DNA of 64,000 nt from an uncultured Lachnospiraceae bacterium (GTDB lineage Bacteria > Bacillota > Clostridia > Lachnospirales > Lachnospiraceae). The DNA is taken from assembly GCA_910587635.1 (NCBI GenBank), contig CAJUNB010000011.1, forward strand, positions 1 to 64,000. The letters run 5' to 3'. Of this stretch, positions 16,761 to 25,436 are shown piece by piece (the first letter of the stretch is position 1; every line of letters begins with the position of its first letter). The position numbers and the translations under genes are program-made. The notes under the pieces are model-generated. The model ran no database searches. It had not been told where the DNA came from and saw nothing but the letters and a program-made list of their open reading frames with translations.

Positions 16761-17771
16761 ATGGAAGCAATCATCCAAATAAAAGAGTTATCAAAGACGT
16801 TCCCGGGGCGGGACAACGTAGTCGAGGCGCTGAAAGGAATCAATCTGGATATCGGGAAAGGAAATATATGCGGCGTAATCGGTATGAGTGGTGCGGGTAA
16901 GAGCACCCTTGTAAGATGCCTGAATTTTCTGGAAAAGCCTACGAGTGGTACCGTTCTTGTAGAAGGGAAGGATTTGCGGGATATGAACAATGCACAGCTC
17001 CGCAAGGCCCGAACGGAAATTGCCATGATTTTCCAGCATTTCAATCTGTTGATGCAGAGAAATGTTATCGATAATATATGCTTTCCTTTGGAAATCGTAG
17101 GAATGAAGAAAAAAGAAGCGAGGAAGCGGGCGGCGGAACTGCTGGAAGTGGTAGGGCTTTCGGAGAAGGCGAAAGCATATCCGGCACAGCTTTCCGGCGG
17201 GCAGAAACAGCGGGTAGCCATCGCCAGAGCACTGGCCAATAATCCGAAAATTTTGTTGTGTGACGAGGCTACGAGTGCTTTGGATCCGACGACGACAAAG
17301 TCCATTCTGGCTCTTTTAAAAGAGATCAACGAAAAATATGGTATTACCATCGTTATCATTACTCACGAGATGTCTGTAGTACAGGAGATCTGCAACCAGG
17401 TGGCAATTATCGATGATGGTAATCTTGTGGAAACAGGCAGTGTGGAGGAAGTATTTTCCAGGCCCAAGACGAAGGCGGCTCAGAAGCTCGTATTTCAGAA
17501 TGAGCGCAGTGCTTCGCTCATGGAGGGAAAACGGTGCATCCGCATTGTATTTAAAGAAAATTCCTCTTTCGAGCCGGTGATTGGCAATATGGTACTTTTC
17601 TGTAAGGCGCCGGTGAATATATTGCTGGCAGACACAAAGGACATCGGCGGTATTGCTCATGGCCAGATGATACTGCAGCTTCCTGAAGACGCTGTCACAG
17701 CGGAAAAGATGATCTATTATCTGAAAGAAAGAAATCTGACGGTAGAGGAGCTGGTGGACTATGTGGAATGA
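16761..17771 (+). CDS. metN: Methionine ABC transporter ATP-binding protein
   Basis: The 336-residue ATPase carries Walker A GMSGAGKST (near 41), the Q-loop in IFQHFN, signature LSGGQKQR, Walker B ILLCDEATSALD and the H-loop TH. The C-terminal 75 residues form the NIL domain that binds methionine in MetN and inhibits the transporter when the cell is replete. The gene order metN-metI-metQ confirms the role. The stop overlaps the metI start by 11 bases. Confidence 0.95.
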   Translation: MEAIIQIKELSKTFPGRDNVVEALKGINLDIGKGNICGVIGMSGAGKSTLVRCLNFLEKPTSGTVLVEGKDLRDMNNAQLRKARTEIAMIFQHFNLLMQRNVIDNICFPLEIVGMKKKEARKRAAELLEVVGLSEKAKAYPAQLSGGQKQRVAIARALANNPKILLCDEATSALDPTTTKSILALLKEINEKYGITIVIITHEMSVVQEICNQVAIIDDGNLVETGSVEEVFSRPKTKAAQKLVFQNERSASLMEGKRCIRIVFKENSSFEPVIGNMVLFCKAPVNILLADTKDIGGIAHGQMILQLPEDAVTAEKMIYYLKERNLTVEELVDYVE

Positions 17772-18462
17772 TCTGATACAGGGGCTTATGCTCGATAAAG
17801 AAACGATGATGATGCTGGTTGAAAATACGGGGATTACTTTATATATGACACTGCTTTCCACTGCAATGGCATATGTGATAGGACTTCCCATGGGGATTGC
17901 CCTTGTGGTGACGGCACCGGGCGGGCTCTGTCCTGACGGCGTCGTGAAAAGAACATCTTTTAAAATTTTGGATGTTGTGGTGAATACAGTGAGAAGCGTG
18001 CCGTTTTTGATCTTGCTCATCCTGGTGATCCCTCTGACCAGGGCGATTGTGGGTAAGAGCTACGGTCCGACAGCGACGATCGTGCCTCTGACCATTGCGG
18101 CGGCGCCTTTTATCGCCCGGCTCGTGGAATCGTCCCTTCTGGAAGTGGACAAAGGGGTCATTGAGGCGGCTCAGAGTATGGGAGCTAGTATCTGGACGAT
18201 TATTTTTAAAGTGCTTCTGGCGGAGGCGAGGACTTCCCTGATTGTAGGAGCCACGATCTCCCTTGGGACGATACTCGGCTATTCCGCTATGGCAGGTGTG
18301 GTAGGCGGCGGCGGCTTGGGAGATATCGCCATCCGTTACGGATATTATCGTTATGAATCCAGGATTATGTGGCTGACAGTCATCCTGCTCGTACTGCTCG
18401 TACAGATTTTACAGGTTGTCGGTACGAAGCTGTCCAGAAAGCTGGATAAGAGAAGCAGATAA
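17761..18462 (+). CDS. metI: Methionine ABC transporter permease
   Basis: The start at 17761 lies within the end of metN. The 233-residue product has five to six membrane segments and the coupling loop EAAQSMGASIWTIIFKVLLAEA that contacts MetN. The MetI features RSVPFLILL and GYSAMAGVVGGGGLG are clear. It forms a homodimeric channel for methionine. Confidence 0.95.
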   Translation: MWNDLIQGLMLDKETMMMLVENTGITLYMTLLSTAMAYVIGLPMGIALVVTAPGGLCPDGVVKRTSFKILDVVVNTVRSVPFLILLILVIPLTRAIVGKSYGPTATIVPLTIAAAPFIARLVESSLLEVDKGVIEAAQSMGASIWTIIFKVLLAEARTSLIVGATISLGTILGYSAMAGVVGGGGLGDIAIRYGYYRYESRIMWLTVILLVLLVQILQVVGTKLSRKLDKRSR

Positions 18463-18521
18463 GGAATGAATTTCTCACGGGGATTCAGATAAATAGAAAG
18501 AGAGAAGAGGAGTGAATTATT

Positions 18522-19436
18522 ATGAAAAAGAAATGGATATCTGTTCTGGCAACAGCAGTTTTGACAATGGGCCTGCTGGCAGGCTGCGGAAGTTCAGAAG
18601 AAACAGGAGCGCCTGAGGAATCATCCCAGGATTCGGAAGCAGCACAGGACGGGGGTGCAGATGCCGGAGAGGCGGCAGAGGATGAAGGAAGTGCAGATGC
18701 GAAGGGAACGATCACAGTGGCGGCCACCAGTGTGCCACATGCAGAGATACTGGAAGCTGCAAAGCCTATTTTAGCGGAGCAGGGATGGAGTCTGGAAGTG
18801 ACAGAATTCCAGGATTACGTTCAGCCTAATGAAGTAGTGGAAGCAGGGGACATGGATGCCAATTATTTCCAGCATACCCCGTATTTGGACAGCTTTAATG
18901 AGGAAAAAGGAACTCATCTCGTAAATGTAGGTGAAATTCACTATGAGCCTCTTGGAATCTATCCGGGTACGATTTCTGACCTGTCAGCCATTGAGGACGG
19001 TGCGGAAGTGGCAATTCCCAACGATACGACAAACGAGGCAAGGGCGCTGTTACTGTTACAGGACAATGGTCTGATCACATTGAAAGAGGGTGTGGGCATA
19101 GAAGCTACCGTAAATGATATTGCTGAAAATCCTCACAATATTAAGTTCAATGAACTGGAGGCGGCGCAGGTATCCAGAGTGCTTCCCGAAGTGGCTTTTG
19201 TGGTACTGAACGGCAATTATGCGTTGGAAGCAGGGCTGAATGCACAGAAAGATGCTCTTGCCATCGAGACTTCTGATTCTGAAGCAGCCAAGACTTATGT
19301 CAATATTATAGTCGTAAAAGAGGGAAATGAAGAGAATGAAGGAGTAAAAGCACTGGTAGACGTGTTGAAATCCGATGAGATCAAGGCATTTATCAACGAC
19401 AAATATCAGGGAAGTGTTGTTCCGTTTGAAAACTAA
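18522..19436 (+). CDS. metQ: Methionine-binding lipoprotein
   Basis: ATG at 18522 follows AGAGGAG; 304 residues. A lipoprotein signal ends at LLAGCG (Cys22), followed by an acidic linker. The mature NlpA/MetQ domain shows VAATSVPHAEIL at its start, DANYFQHTPYLDSF, and VAIPNDTTNEARAL, all typical of MetQ. It delivers methionine to MetNI at the outer face of the membrane. A strong terminator ends the operon. Confidence 0.94.
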   Translation: MKKKWISVLATAVLTMGLLAGCGSSEETGAPEESSQDSEAAQDGGADAGEAAEDEGSADAKGTITVAATSVPHAEILEAAKPILAEQGWSLEVTEFQDYVQPNEVVEAGDMDANYFQHTPYLDSFNEEKGTHLVNVGEIHYEPLGIYPGTISDLSAIEDGAEVAIPNDTTNEARALLLLQDNGLITLKEGVGIEATVNDIAENPHNIKFNELEAAQVSRVLPEVAFVVLNGNYALEAGLNAQKDALAIETSDSEAAKTYVNIIVVKEGNEENEGVKALVDVLKSDEIKAFINDKYQGSVVPFEN

Positions 19437-19465
19437 TTAAGAGGAGCTTTTCTGAAAGGAAAGAG

Positions 19466-19500
19466 CGGCCGACGTGGAAAATGTCGGCCGTTTGTTGTTG
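19466..19500 (+). terminator. Intrinsic terminator after metQ
   Basis: CGGCCGAC 19466-19473 pairs perfectly with GTCGGCCG 19483-19490, followed by TTTGTTGTTG. Confidence 0.88.
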
Positions 19501-19554
19501 TATATTTTTATGAAGCGTTCATTCCTGCATTTCCTGCTTCATTTACAGAAGACG

Positions 19555-19585
19555 TTGCCAAAATCATACTATTATAGTATGATTT
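19555..19585 (+). promoter_or_regulatory. Rrf2 gene promoter with overlapping palindromic operator
   Basis: TTGCCA 19555-19560 and TATGAT 19578-19583 with a 17-base spacer form the promoter. A perfect palindrome, AAATCATACTA 19561-19571 with its complement 19575-19585 around TTA, fills the whole spacer and covers the -10 box. A protein on this site must block transcription, which fits autorepression by the Rrf2 protein encoded 34 bases downstream. Confidence 0.75.
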
Positions 19586-19618
19586 AGAGGAAGAACGGAA
19601 GATGCCAGGAGGAATGTT

Positions 19619-20056
19619 ATGAAAATATCGACAAAAGGCCGTTATGCAGTTCGGGTTATGCTCGATCTGGCTACGAACAATACAGGAGAGTACATTAAAG
19701 TAAAGGAAATTGCCAGCAGGCAGGAAATTTCTGAGAAATATCTGGAACAGATCATTTCCGTTTTGAATAAGGCAGGGTATGTGAAGAGCATCCGGGGAGC
19801 CCAGGGCGGCTACAAAATAGCCAGAGACCCTTCGAACTATACAGTGGGTATGATTCTCCGGTTGACAGAAGGAAGTCTGAATCCGGTCGCCTGTCTGGAT
19901 GATGAGATCAATGAATGTGAACGGTGCGATACATGTGAGACGCTGGAAGTCTGGAAAGATCTGGCAAAGGCCATTAACAGTGTGGTAGATCATGTGACAG
20001 TGGCCGATCTGGTGGAACGGCAGCAGGAGAGGATAGAAGGGTCATATAGTATTTAG
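19619..20056 (+). CDS. Rrf2 family transcriptional regulator with cysteine cluster
   Basis: ATG at 19619 follows AGGAGG; 145 residues. The winged helix-turn-helix is typical: MKISTKGRYAVRVMLDLA at the N-terminus, then EISEKYLEQIISVLNKAGYV and RGAQGGYKIAR. Four cysteines lie at 92, 100, 103 and 106; IscR uses cysteines near 92, 98 and 104 to bind a 2Fe-2S cluster, whereas CymR lacks them. An iron-sulfur sensing regulator is therefore likely. No isc or suf gene is in the window; the closest possible targets are its own promoter and perhaps metNIQ upstream. Confidence 0.9.
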   Translation: MKISTKGRYAVRVMLDLATNNTGEYIKVKEIASRQEISEKYLEQIISVLNKAGYVKSIRGAQGGYKIARDPSNYTVGMILRLTEGSLNPVACLDDEINECERCDTCETLEVWKDLAKAINSVVDHVTVADLVERQQERIEGSYSI

Positions 20057-20150
20057 AAGGGCTATTAACGTGATGCGAGATAAAATGCTTTGAACTTTTA
20101 TAATATATTGTGGAATTATGTCCCACAGTAGTATATAATGTGGTAAAGCG

Positions 20151-21188
20151 ATGAAATACTGGAGAAGAAGCGTGAGAAGACGACGACGTAAAAGAAAGGA
20201 ACCGATGTTACTTGCTGTGCTCTGCGGTCTTGGGTGTATCTGCATTGTGCTGCTGCTGGCGATCGGTTTTCTCTTTTTCAAGAGCCATAGCATTAAAGAT
20301 GGAGCTGAAAAAGAAGATACAGTGGTGACAGAAGAGCAGAGTGAGGAACCAAAAGAGGCAGAAGCAGAGACTGATAAAGAACCTTTGCCTGAAGCAGAAA
20401 CAGGGTTGGAAATACATTTCATTGATATTGGACAGGGAGACGCCACACTGATTAAATGCGATGGGTATACGATGTTGCTGGATACGGGCAGTGCGGACCC
20501 GGAGGCCCGCAGATCTGACAGGGATTTGTTGGAATATTTGCAGGAAAATGGTGTAGAGCGGCTGGATATACTTCTTTTGTCCCATGGACATGAAGATCAT
20601 ATGGGACGTGCCTGCGATATACTGGAGGCGATGGAAGTGGGGCGGGTACTCTGCGACTTTGGCAATGAGGAAGGCTATGTACAGCGTCTGGAGCAAATGC
20701 TGATAGATACGGAACAGGAAGTAGTGGTACCGGTGCAGGGAGATGTATATCCTCTGGGAGATGCTTCTGTACATATTTTGACGGGACGGTTGACAGAACT
20801 GGGAGAGAGCGAAACGGAGATCGAACGGGTCAATAACCAGTCTATCGGTGTAAAAGTCGTCTATGGAGAAACCAGTTTTCTTTTTTATGGAGACGGAGAT
20901 GCGGGCTATGAGCAGTATTTACTGGAATTGAACAGAGATATCAGTGCAGATGTTCTGAAGGTACCGCATCACGGGGCGGCCGTTTCCTGTTGTGAGCAGA
21001 TATTGGAACGGGTACAACCGGAGTATGCGGTTATTTCCAGCGCAAAGCAGGAGGACTTTGGCTTTCCATCTGCGGAAGTGCTGCTTCGGCTGACAGCACA
21101 GCAAATAACAACATTTTATACGAATAAACAGGGAAATATTATAGCGATCAGCGATGGAGAAAGTATCAGTTGGACAACGAGGAGGTAG
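20151..21188 (+). CDS. Membrane-anchored MBL-fold hydrolase, ComEC C-terminal domain-like
   Basis: Up to 345 residues: a very basic N-terminus (RRRRRKRK), one membrane segment, an acidic linker (about 50-80) and a metallo-beta-lactamase domain. The metal motif HGHEDH (in LLSHGHEDHMGRA), the opening FIDIGQGDATLI and LDTGSA, and the late KVPHHGA motif match the nuclease-like C-terminal domain of ComEC, here as a stand-alone secreted-side protein. The start is uncertain: ATG 20151 lies only about 11 bases after a TATAAT (20134-20139) and has no ribosome site, while ATG 20205 has AAAGGA upstream and still keeps the membrane segment. Confidence 0.85.
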   Translation: MKYWRRSVRRRRRKRKEPMLLAVLCGLGCICIVLLLAIGFLFFKSHSIKDGAEKEDTVVTEEQSEEPKEAEAETDKEPLPEAETGLEIHFIDIGQGDATLIKCDGYTMLLDTGSADPEARRSDRDLLEYLQENGVERLDILLLSHGHEDHMGRACDILEAMEVGRVLCDFGNEEGYVQRLEQMLIDTEQEVVVPVQGDVYPLGDASVHILTGRLTELGESETEIERVNNQSIGVKVVYGETSFLFYGDGDAGYEQYLLELNRDISADVLKVPHHGAAVSCCEQILERVQPEYAVISSAKQEDFGFPSAEVLLRLTAQQITTFYTNKQGNIIAISDGESISWTTRR

Positions 21189-21192
21189 TCTA

Positions 21193-22626
21193 ATGGAAAC
21201 AAAATATACATGTCCGAATTGTGGCAGGGAATATATGAAAAAAGATACGGCAAAGTTTTGCAAATTCTGTGGTCATAAGATCGTGGAGCAGCCGCCTCAG
21301 GGGCAAACGGCCGCCCCTGTGGCGCCCATGCCCATGGGCAATCAAAGCATACCGCCCGGAAAATCAAAGCAGCCGAAGAAAAAAGGCGGCATGGTGGCAG
21401 CGATCATCGCAGGTATTGTTTTATTATTATTAATGGGAGTAGGTACCGTAATATTTGTGAGCAGACTTGGCTTTTTAAATCTGGATTTCCTGAAGACGGA
21501 TATTATCGACGGTTCTGCAGACAGTGAATCTGTGGCAGAAGGACCCGGAGAAGAACAAGGGACAGAAGCGGCGGGAACCGAGGCTGCTGAGGAGCTGTTG
21601 CAGGAGGCGGCTGTTCTGGTTGAAGAGAACAAAGAAAAAGTGCTGGATGATCAGCTGCGGAGTGAGGCGTTGGAAGAATTGCTGGAAGCCATAGCGCTCT
21701 GTCAGAGGGCAGGCGCCAATGAAGAGCTGAAGCCGGAGGCACTTGCCGGTATGAGAGATGCGGTTTCCTATTATGAAAAGGGAGTACAGAGTCAGGTTGA
21801 TATGCTGATGACACAGGAAGTTTCGGCAGATATCTATCATGAGATCGTAAGAAATCTGGATGATGCCCTTACATACGGACAGAGTCTTGTGGATGCAGGC
21901 TATGATGTAAGTATGAATGGAATTACCGATTTGCGGAGTAATATCGAAGATAAATACAAGGCGCTGTATATCGATAAATACAATGGATTTATTGAGGAAT
22001 ACAACTGGAATGTCAGGGCCAATGAAGAGTTTGCAAGGGGTGCCTATGAGGCATTTCCGTCCGATGACCCAGATGATCCGATCCGGCTTCGTTATGCCTA
22101 CGCAAAAGCATGGCTTGTTCATCAGGAGATTGTGGAAGGGATGGCTGACGGAAGCCTGGATGCAGACGGGGCAGTAGAGAAGATTATGGCCTCACTGGAA
22201 GAGACGGATTATTGTGAATTTCTGATAGAAGAGGCGGAGAATTATGCATTGAATTCTTCTGAACCGAACATTGAGTATTTTACAGAGCTGGGACGAGGTC
22301 CCATTCTTTCTGACAGCAGTTCCCGGGAATATACGGCCGATGAACTAGAGGCATTGGGCTTAAGTGCAGCGGAGCTGCGATATGCACGTATTGAAATCTA
22401 TGCACGACACGGGATGAACTGCTGGGATGTGAGTGTGAGCAATACCCTGGGCAGCAGCGGTGAGATCGATATGTATAAATTTATGTCCTATAATGATTTT
22501 GGGATTTATTCCACAGACAATATAAACGGTTTGACAGCAACGGAACGGCACAATATCAGAGTCATTGCGCAGATGGAAAAGGATTTTGCCGGTTCAGGAT
22601 ATTTTATGATTAACATGAAAACCTGA
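21193..22626 (+). CDS. Zinc-ribbon membrane protein with YARHG-like C-terminal domain
   Basis: ATG at 21193 follows GAGGAGG, 4 bases after the previous stop. The 477-residue product starts with a zinc ribbon (CPNCGREY then CKFCGHK), a Pro-rich linker, a membrane helix near 75-97, an acidic linker, and a large outer domain. Near the C-terminus ELRYARIEIYARHGMNC fits the YARHG extracellular domain. Neighbours downstream share the ribbon-linker-helix layout, suggesting related surface proteins. Function is unknown. Confidence 0.78.
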   Translation: METKYTCPNCGREYMKKDTAKFCKFCGHKIVEQPPQGQTAAPVAPMPMGNQSIPPGKSKQPKKKGGMVAAIIAGIVLLLLMGVGTVIFVSRLGFLNLDFLKTDIIDGSADSESVAEGPGEEQGTEAAGTEAAEELLQEAAVLVEENKEKVLDDQLRSEALEELLEAIALCQRAGANEELKPEALAGMRDAVSYYEKGVQSQVDMLMTQEVSADIYHEIVRNLDDALTYGQSLVDAGYDVSMNGITDLRSNIEDKYKALYIDKYNGFIEEYNWNVRANEEFARGAYEAFPSDDPDDPIRLRYAYAKAWLVHQEIVEGMADGSLDADGAVEKIMASLEETDYCEFLIEEAENYALNSSEPNIEYFTELGRGPILSDSSSREYTADELEALGLSAAELRYARIEIYARHGMNCWDVSVSNTLGSSGEIDMYKFMSYNDFGIYSTDNINGLTATERHNIRVIAQMEKDFAGSGYFMINMKT

Positions 22627-22678
22627 AAACCGATAGACCGAGATAGAGAGGGGAAACCTGATACAAAGGAGGAGAGAG

Positions 22679-24910
22679 ATGTTTTGTGAGGAATGTGGGA
22701 CGCTTATGGCAGATGATATGTTGTTCTGCCCGAAATGCGGTACGAGGGCCGAGCGTGAAGAAAAGAAGGTGTCACCGGAGCCAGTACAGGAAGCTGTGGA
22801 GGTAACGCCGCCGGAACCGGTACAGGAAGCTGTGGAGGTAACGCCGCCGGAGCCGGTACGGGAAGCTGTGGAGGTAACGCCGCCGGAGCCGGTGCAGGAA
22901 GCTGTGGAGGTAACGCCGCCGGAGCCGGTGCAGGAAGCTGTAGCAGCAGTGCCTCAGATGCCCCAGGGACAGGGAGCTGTGCCTCCCATACCTCCGGTAC
23001 CGCCAATCGGCGGCCAGGATCTGACTATGGGAAAGCAGCCGGGAAAACGGTCGAAGCTGCCTCTTATCATTGCAGGCATAGCGATTATCGCCATTCTCGC
23101 TGGGATGTTGTTTTTGGTCGTAAATCTCCTTCTGGGAGGAAGGGGCGTCTCTTCCAATGATACATTACTGTATTTGAAAGATGAATCATTGTATGAGACT
23201 TCTGTTAACAAGATAGAACCGATGGAACTGGATGACGATGCCTATGAAGAAGCCGGTGACGGGCTGGGGGATATGCCGACGGTAAGATATTCCGAGGATG
23301 GCAGATATCTCTTTTATACCCATCATTATGATGGTGAGGGTATGACGCTGTCCTGTATTGACAGAAAAGAAAAGGATGCCGAGGCTGTAAAAGTGGATGT
23401 GGGAACACTGTATTATAGTCTGACGCCGGATAACAGAGTTCTCTATCTTAAAAATGACGCACTGTATATAAATGACCTGGAGAATAAGGAGAAGATTTCA
23501 TCTGAGGTGGGAAACTTCCAGTTGTCCAAAGATGGAAAGAAAGTATTGTGGCTGACGCTGGAAGACGGTAAGATGTATGTGCAGGACACAGATCTGAAGA
23601 GTGAGAAAGAAAAACTGGATTCGGATGTGGAAGGAATACGGTACGTATCCGACAACTTAGACAGGATTGTCTATCGAAAATCCGGTTCTCTTTATCTGTT
23701 GGAAAATTTGAGTGATAAAGAGAAGATTGCATCGGATGTGGATCGTGTGGTTTCGGTGGTGGAAAATGGAAACGAAGTCCAGATTTTATATGAAGTTGTG
23801 GAAGAGAATGAGAAGAATATACTGGATTTCGTTCAGGATGATCTGGCGGACAAAGATGCAGCTATGACGGAGCCGCAGGAAGAGGACTACCAGACGACAA
23901 AGATCGTAGAAGGCTGGTGGGGACCGAGAGAGCAGGTGGAGACGAGCGATGAATACTATCAGAAAATGGAAGAGTATTATGGGAAACAGGACAGAGACAG
24001 GCTGCGGGAGGAACTGAGCAACAGCGTGTTTTCTGTTCCCATGTCCAGCCTCTGCCTGTATGATACGTCTTCTGATGAGATAACCACAATATTGGAAGGC
24101 TATATGGAGGTCTCTCCCTGTTATCAGGATCGGATCAAAGTCATGGAAGGCTATTATGAATATGACTCCAAAGAGAAGGGAATCAATGGGAAAACGCTGG
24201 CTTCCTGTACATATGTAAGTGAAGAAGTATTGCCGAAGGTGAAATTTTCTGAGCTGTTCCAGAATGGTAACTGGTTCTCGCTGGAGTCTAAAATAGAAGA
24301 GGAGATCAGGGAGAATTCTGCCACATATCTGATTTTGGGCAGTGAGGCTGTGGAAATATTGGATGAAGACCGCAGACTTGACAGACTGTCTGTAGATCAG
24401 GAGAGAAATAAGCTATATGCCGTTACCTGCGAGGAAGAGGAAGAAGGTTTCGGGAATTATGAGATCGGTGAACTTGTCTGCAGTGGCGATGACATTGGCA
24501 CATATAACAAACTGTATGAAGATGCCTATAGAATTATCGGCTGTGCCGACGGAAACATTGTATATGCAAAAGAACAGGCCAGTGACGGTTCCTGCGATCT
24601 GTATTACAATGATAACCGGGTGGACTCCGATGTGGACGCCTATACTTCTTATCTGTGTTATGACGGTAATCTCCTGTATGGACAGGATAAGACAGATGAG
24701 GGAATGATGACACTGAAGCTCTATGACGGCAAAGAGACGAAAAAGATCGCAGACGATGTAAATTCCTGTCTGTATTTTGATCAGAATAAGGTTGTAGTTC
24801 TTGCGGATTACAGTACAAAGTCCATGCGTGGTGATCTTAAGATTTACAATGGCAAAGAGCTTGAAAAAGTGGATACGGATGTAATAGCAATTGTCAATAC
24901 ATACAAATAA
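22679..24910 (+). CDS. Zinc-ribbon membrane protein with tandem repeat linker and large outer domain
   Basis: ATG at 22679 follows AAAGGAGG; 743 residues. A zinc ribbon (CEECGTL, CPKCGTR) is followed by five tandem copies of a 12-residue Pro/Glu/Val unit (EPVQEAVEVTPP), a Pro-rich spacer, one membrane helix near 125-148, and about 590 outer residues. The outer part repeats short segments of the type VLYLKNDALYIND, a DUF5050/beta-propeller-like pattern that could fold as a propeller. The repeats probably act as a spacer near the membrane. Function unknown; the gene sits between two other zinc-ribbon genes. Confidence 0.75.
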   Translation: MFCEECGTLMADDMLFCPKCGTRAEREEKKVSPEPVQEAVEVTPPEPVQEAVEVTPPEPVREAVEVTPPEPVQEAVEVTPPEPVQEAVAAVPQMPQGQGAVPPIPPVPPIGGQDLTMGKQPGKRSKLPLIIAGIAIIAILAGMLFLVVNLLLGGRGVSSNDTLLYLKDESLYETSVNKIEPMELDDDAYEEAGDGLGDMPTVRYSEDGRYLFYTHHYDGEGMTLSCIDRKEKDAEAVKVDVGTLYYSLTPDNRVLYLKNDALYINDLENKEKISSEVGNFQLSKDGKKVLWLTLEDGKMYVQDTDLKSEKEKLDSDVEGIRYVSDNLDRIVYRKSGSLYLLENLSDKEKIASDVDRVVSVVENGNEVQILYEVVEENEKNILDFVQDDLADKDAAMTEPQEEDYQTTKIVEGWWGPREQVETSDEYYQKMEEYYGKQDRDRLREELSNSVFSVPMSSLCLYDTSSDEITTILEGYMEVSPCYQDRIKVMEGYYEYDSKEKGINGKTLASCTYVSEEVLPKVKFSELFQNGNWFSLESKIEEEIRENSATYLILGSEAVEILDEDRRLDRLSVDQERNKLYAVTCEEEEEGFGNYEIGELVCSGDDIGTYNKLYEDAYRIIGCADGNIVYAKEQASDGSCDLYYNDNRVDSDVDAYTSYLCYDGNLLYGQDKTDEGMMTLKLYDGKETKKIADDVNSCLYFDQNKVVVLADYSTKSMRGDLKIYNGKELEKVDTDVIAIVNTYK
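22776..22943 (+). repeat. 36-bp in-frame tandem repeat (about 4.5 units)
   Basis: The unit encodes EAVEVTPPEPVQ. Copies differ by a few bases (for example GTACAG, GTACGG, GTGCAG at the unit end). The near identity suggests recent slippage or recombination and a length that may vary between strains. Confidence 0.9.
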
Positions 24911-24930
24911 GAAAGATGAGGGAAAGAAAG

Positions 24931-25386
24931 ATGAAATTTTGTACAAGATGTGGGACTCAAAATGAAGATGGAAATGCGGTATGTACATCCTGCGGTACGC
25001 CTTTTGCTGTATATACGGGGGCACCGACAATGCAAGTGAATCCTTACGATCATACGGCGGAAATGGATCCCAAAGATATTTCTGAAAATAAGGTGGTGGC
25101 AATGCTGCCTTATCTGATAGGGTGGGTAGGTATTATCTTGTGCGCACTGTTGAGCGCCAATTCCAAATTTGCAAGTTTTCATGTGAGGGAGGCATTAAAA
25201 CTGACAGTATGTAAAATACTGGTGGTGATGGTGGGAGCAGTGCTTTTCTGGACGTTTATTGTACCGTTACTGGCAGGTCTGCTGTATTTTGTTCTTTGGG
25301 TTGTAGGTATCATCGGATTTTTCAATGTATGCCGTGGAAAAGCAGTTTCCCTTCCGGTTGTCAAAGGACTTGGATTCCTGAAATAA
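24931..25386 (+). CDS. Zinc-ribbon protein with Tic20/DUF4870-like membrane domain
   Basis: I take the ATG at 24931, after GAGGGAAAG; an upstream ATG at 24916 lacks a ribosome site. The 151 residues begin with a zinc ribbon (CTRCGTQ, CTSCGTP), then a linker, then a domain with about three membrane segments: VAMLPYLIGWVGIIL, the FASFHVREALKL loop typical of DUF4870, and two C-terminal helices. Molecular role unknown. It lies 20 bases after the previous zinc-ribbon gene, probably in one operon. Confidence 0.8.
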   Translation: MKFCTRCGTQNEDGNAVCTSCGTPFAVYTGAPTMQVNPYDHTAEMDPKDISENKVVAMLPYLIGWVGIILCALLSANSKFASFHVREALKLTVCKILVVMVGAVLFWTFIVPLLAGLLYFVLWVVGIIGFFNVCRGKAVSLPVVKGLGFLK

Positions 25387-25436
25387 AGAAGAATTTTAAG
25401 TTCGGTGTACGCTGCGATTGGGGAAAGAGAACTATT

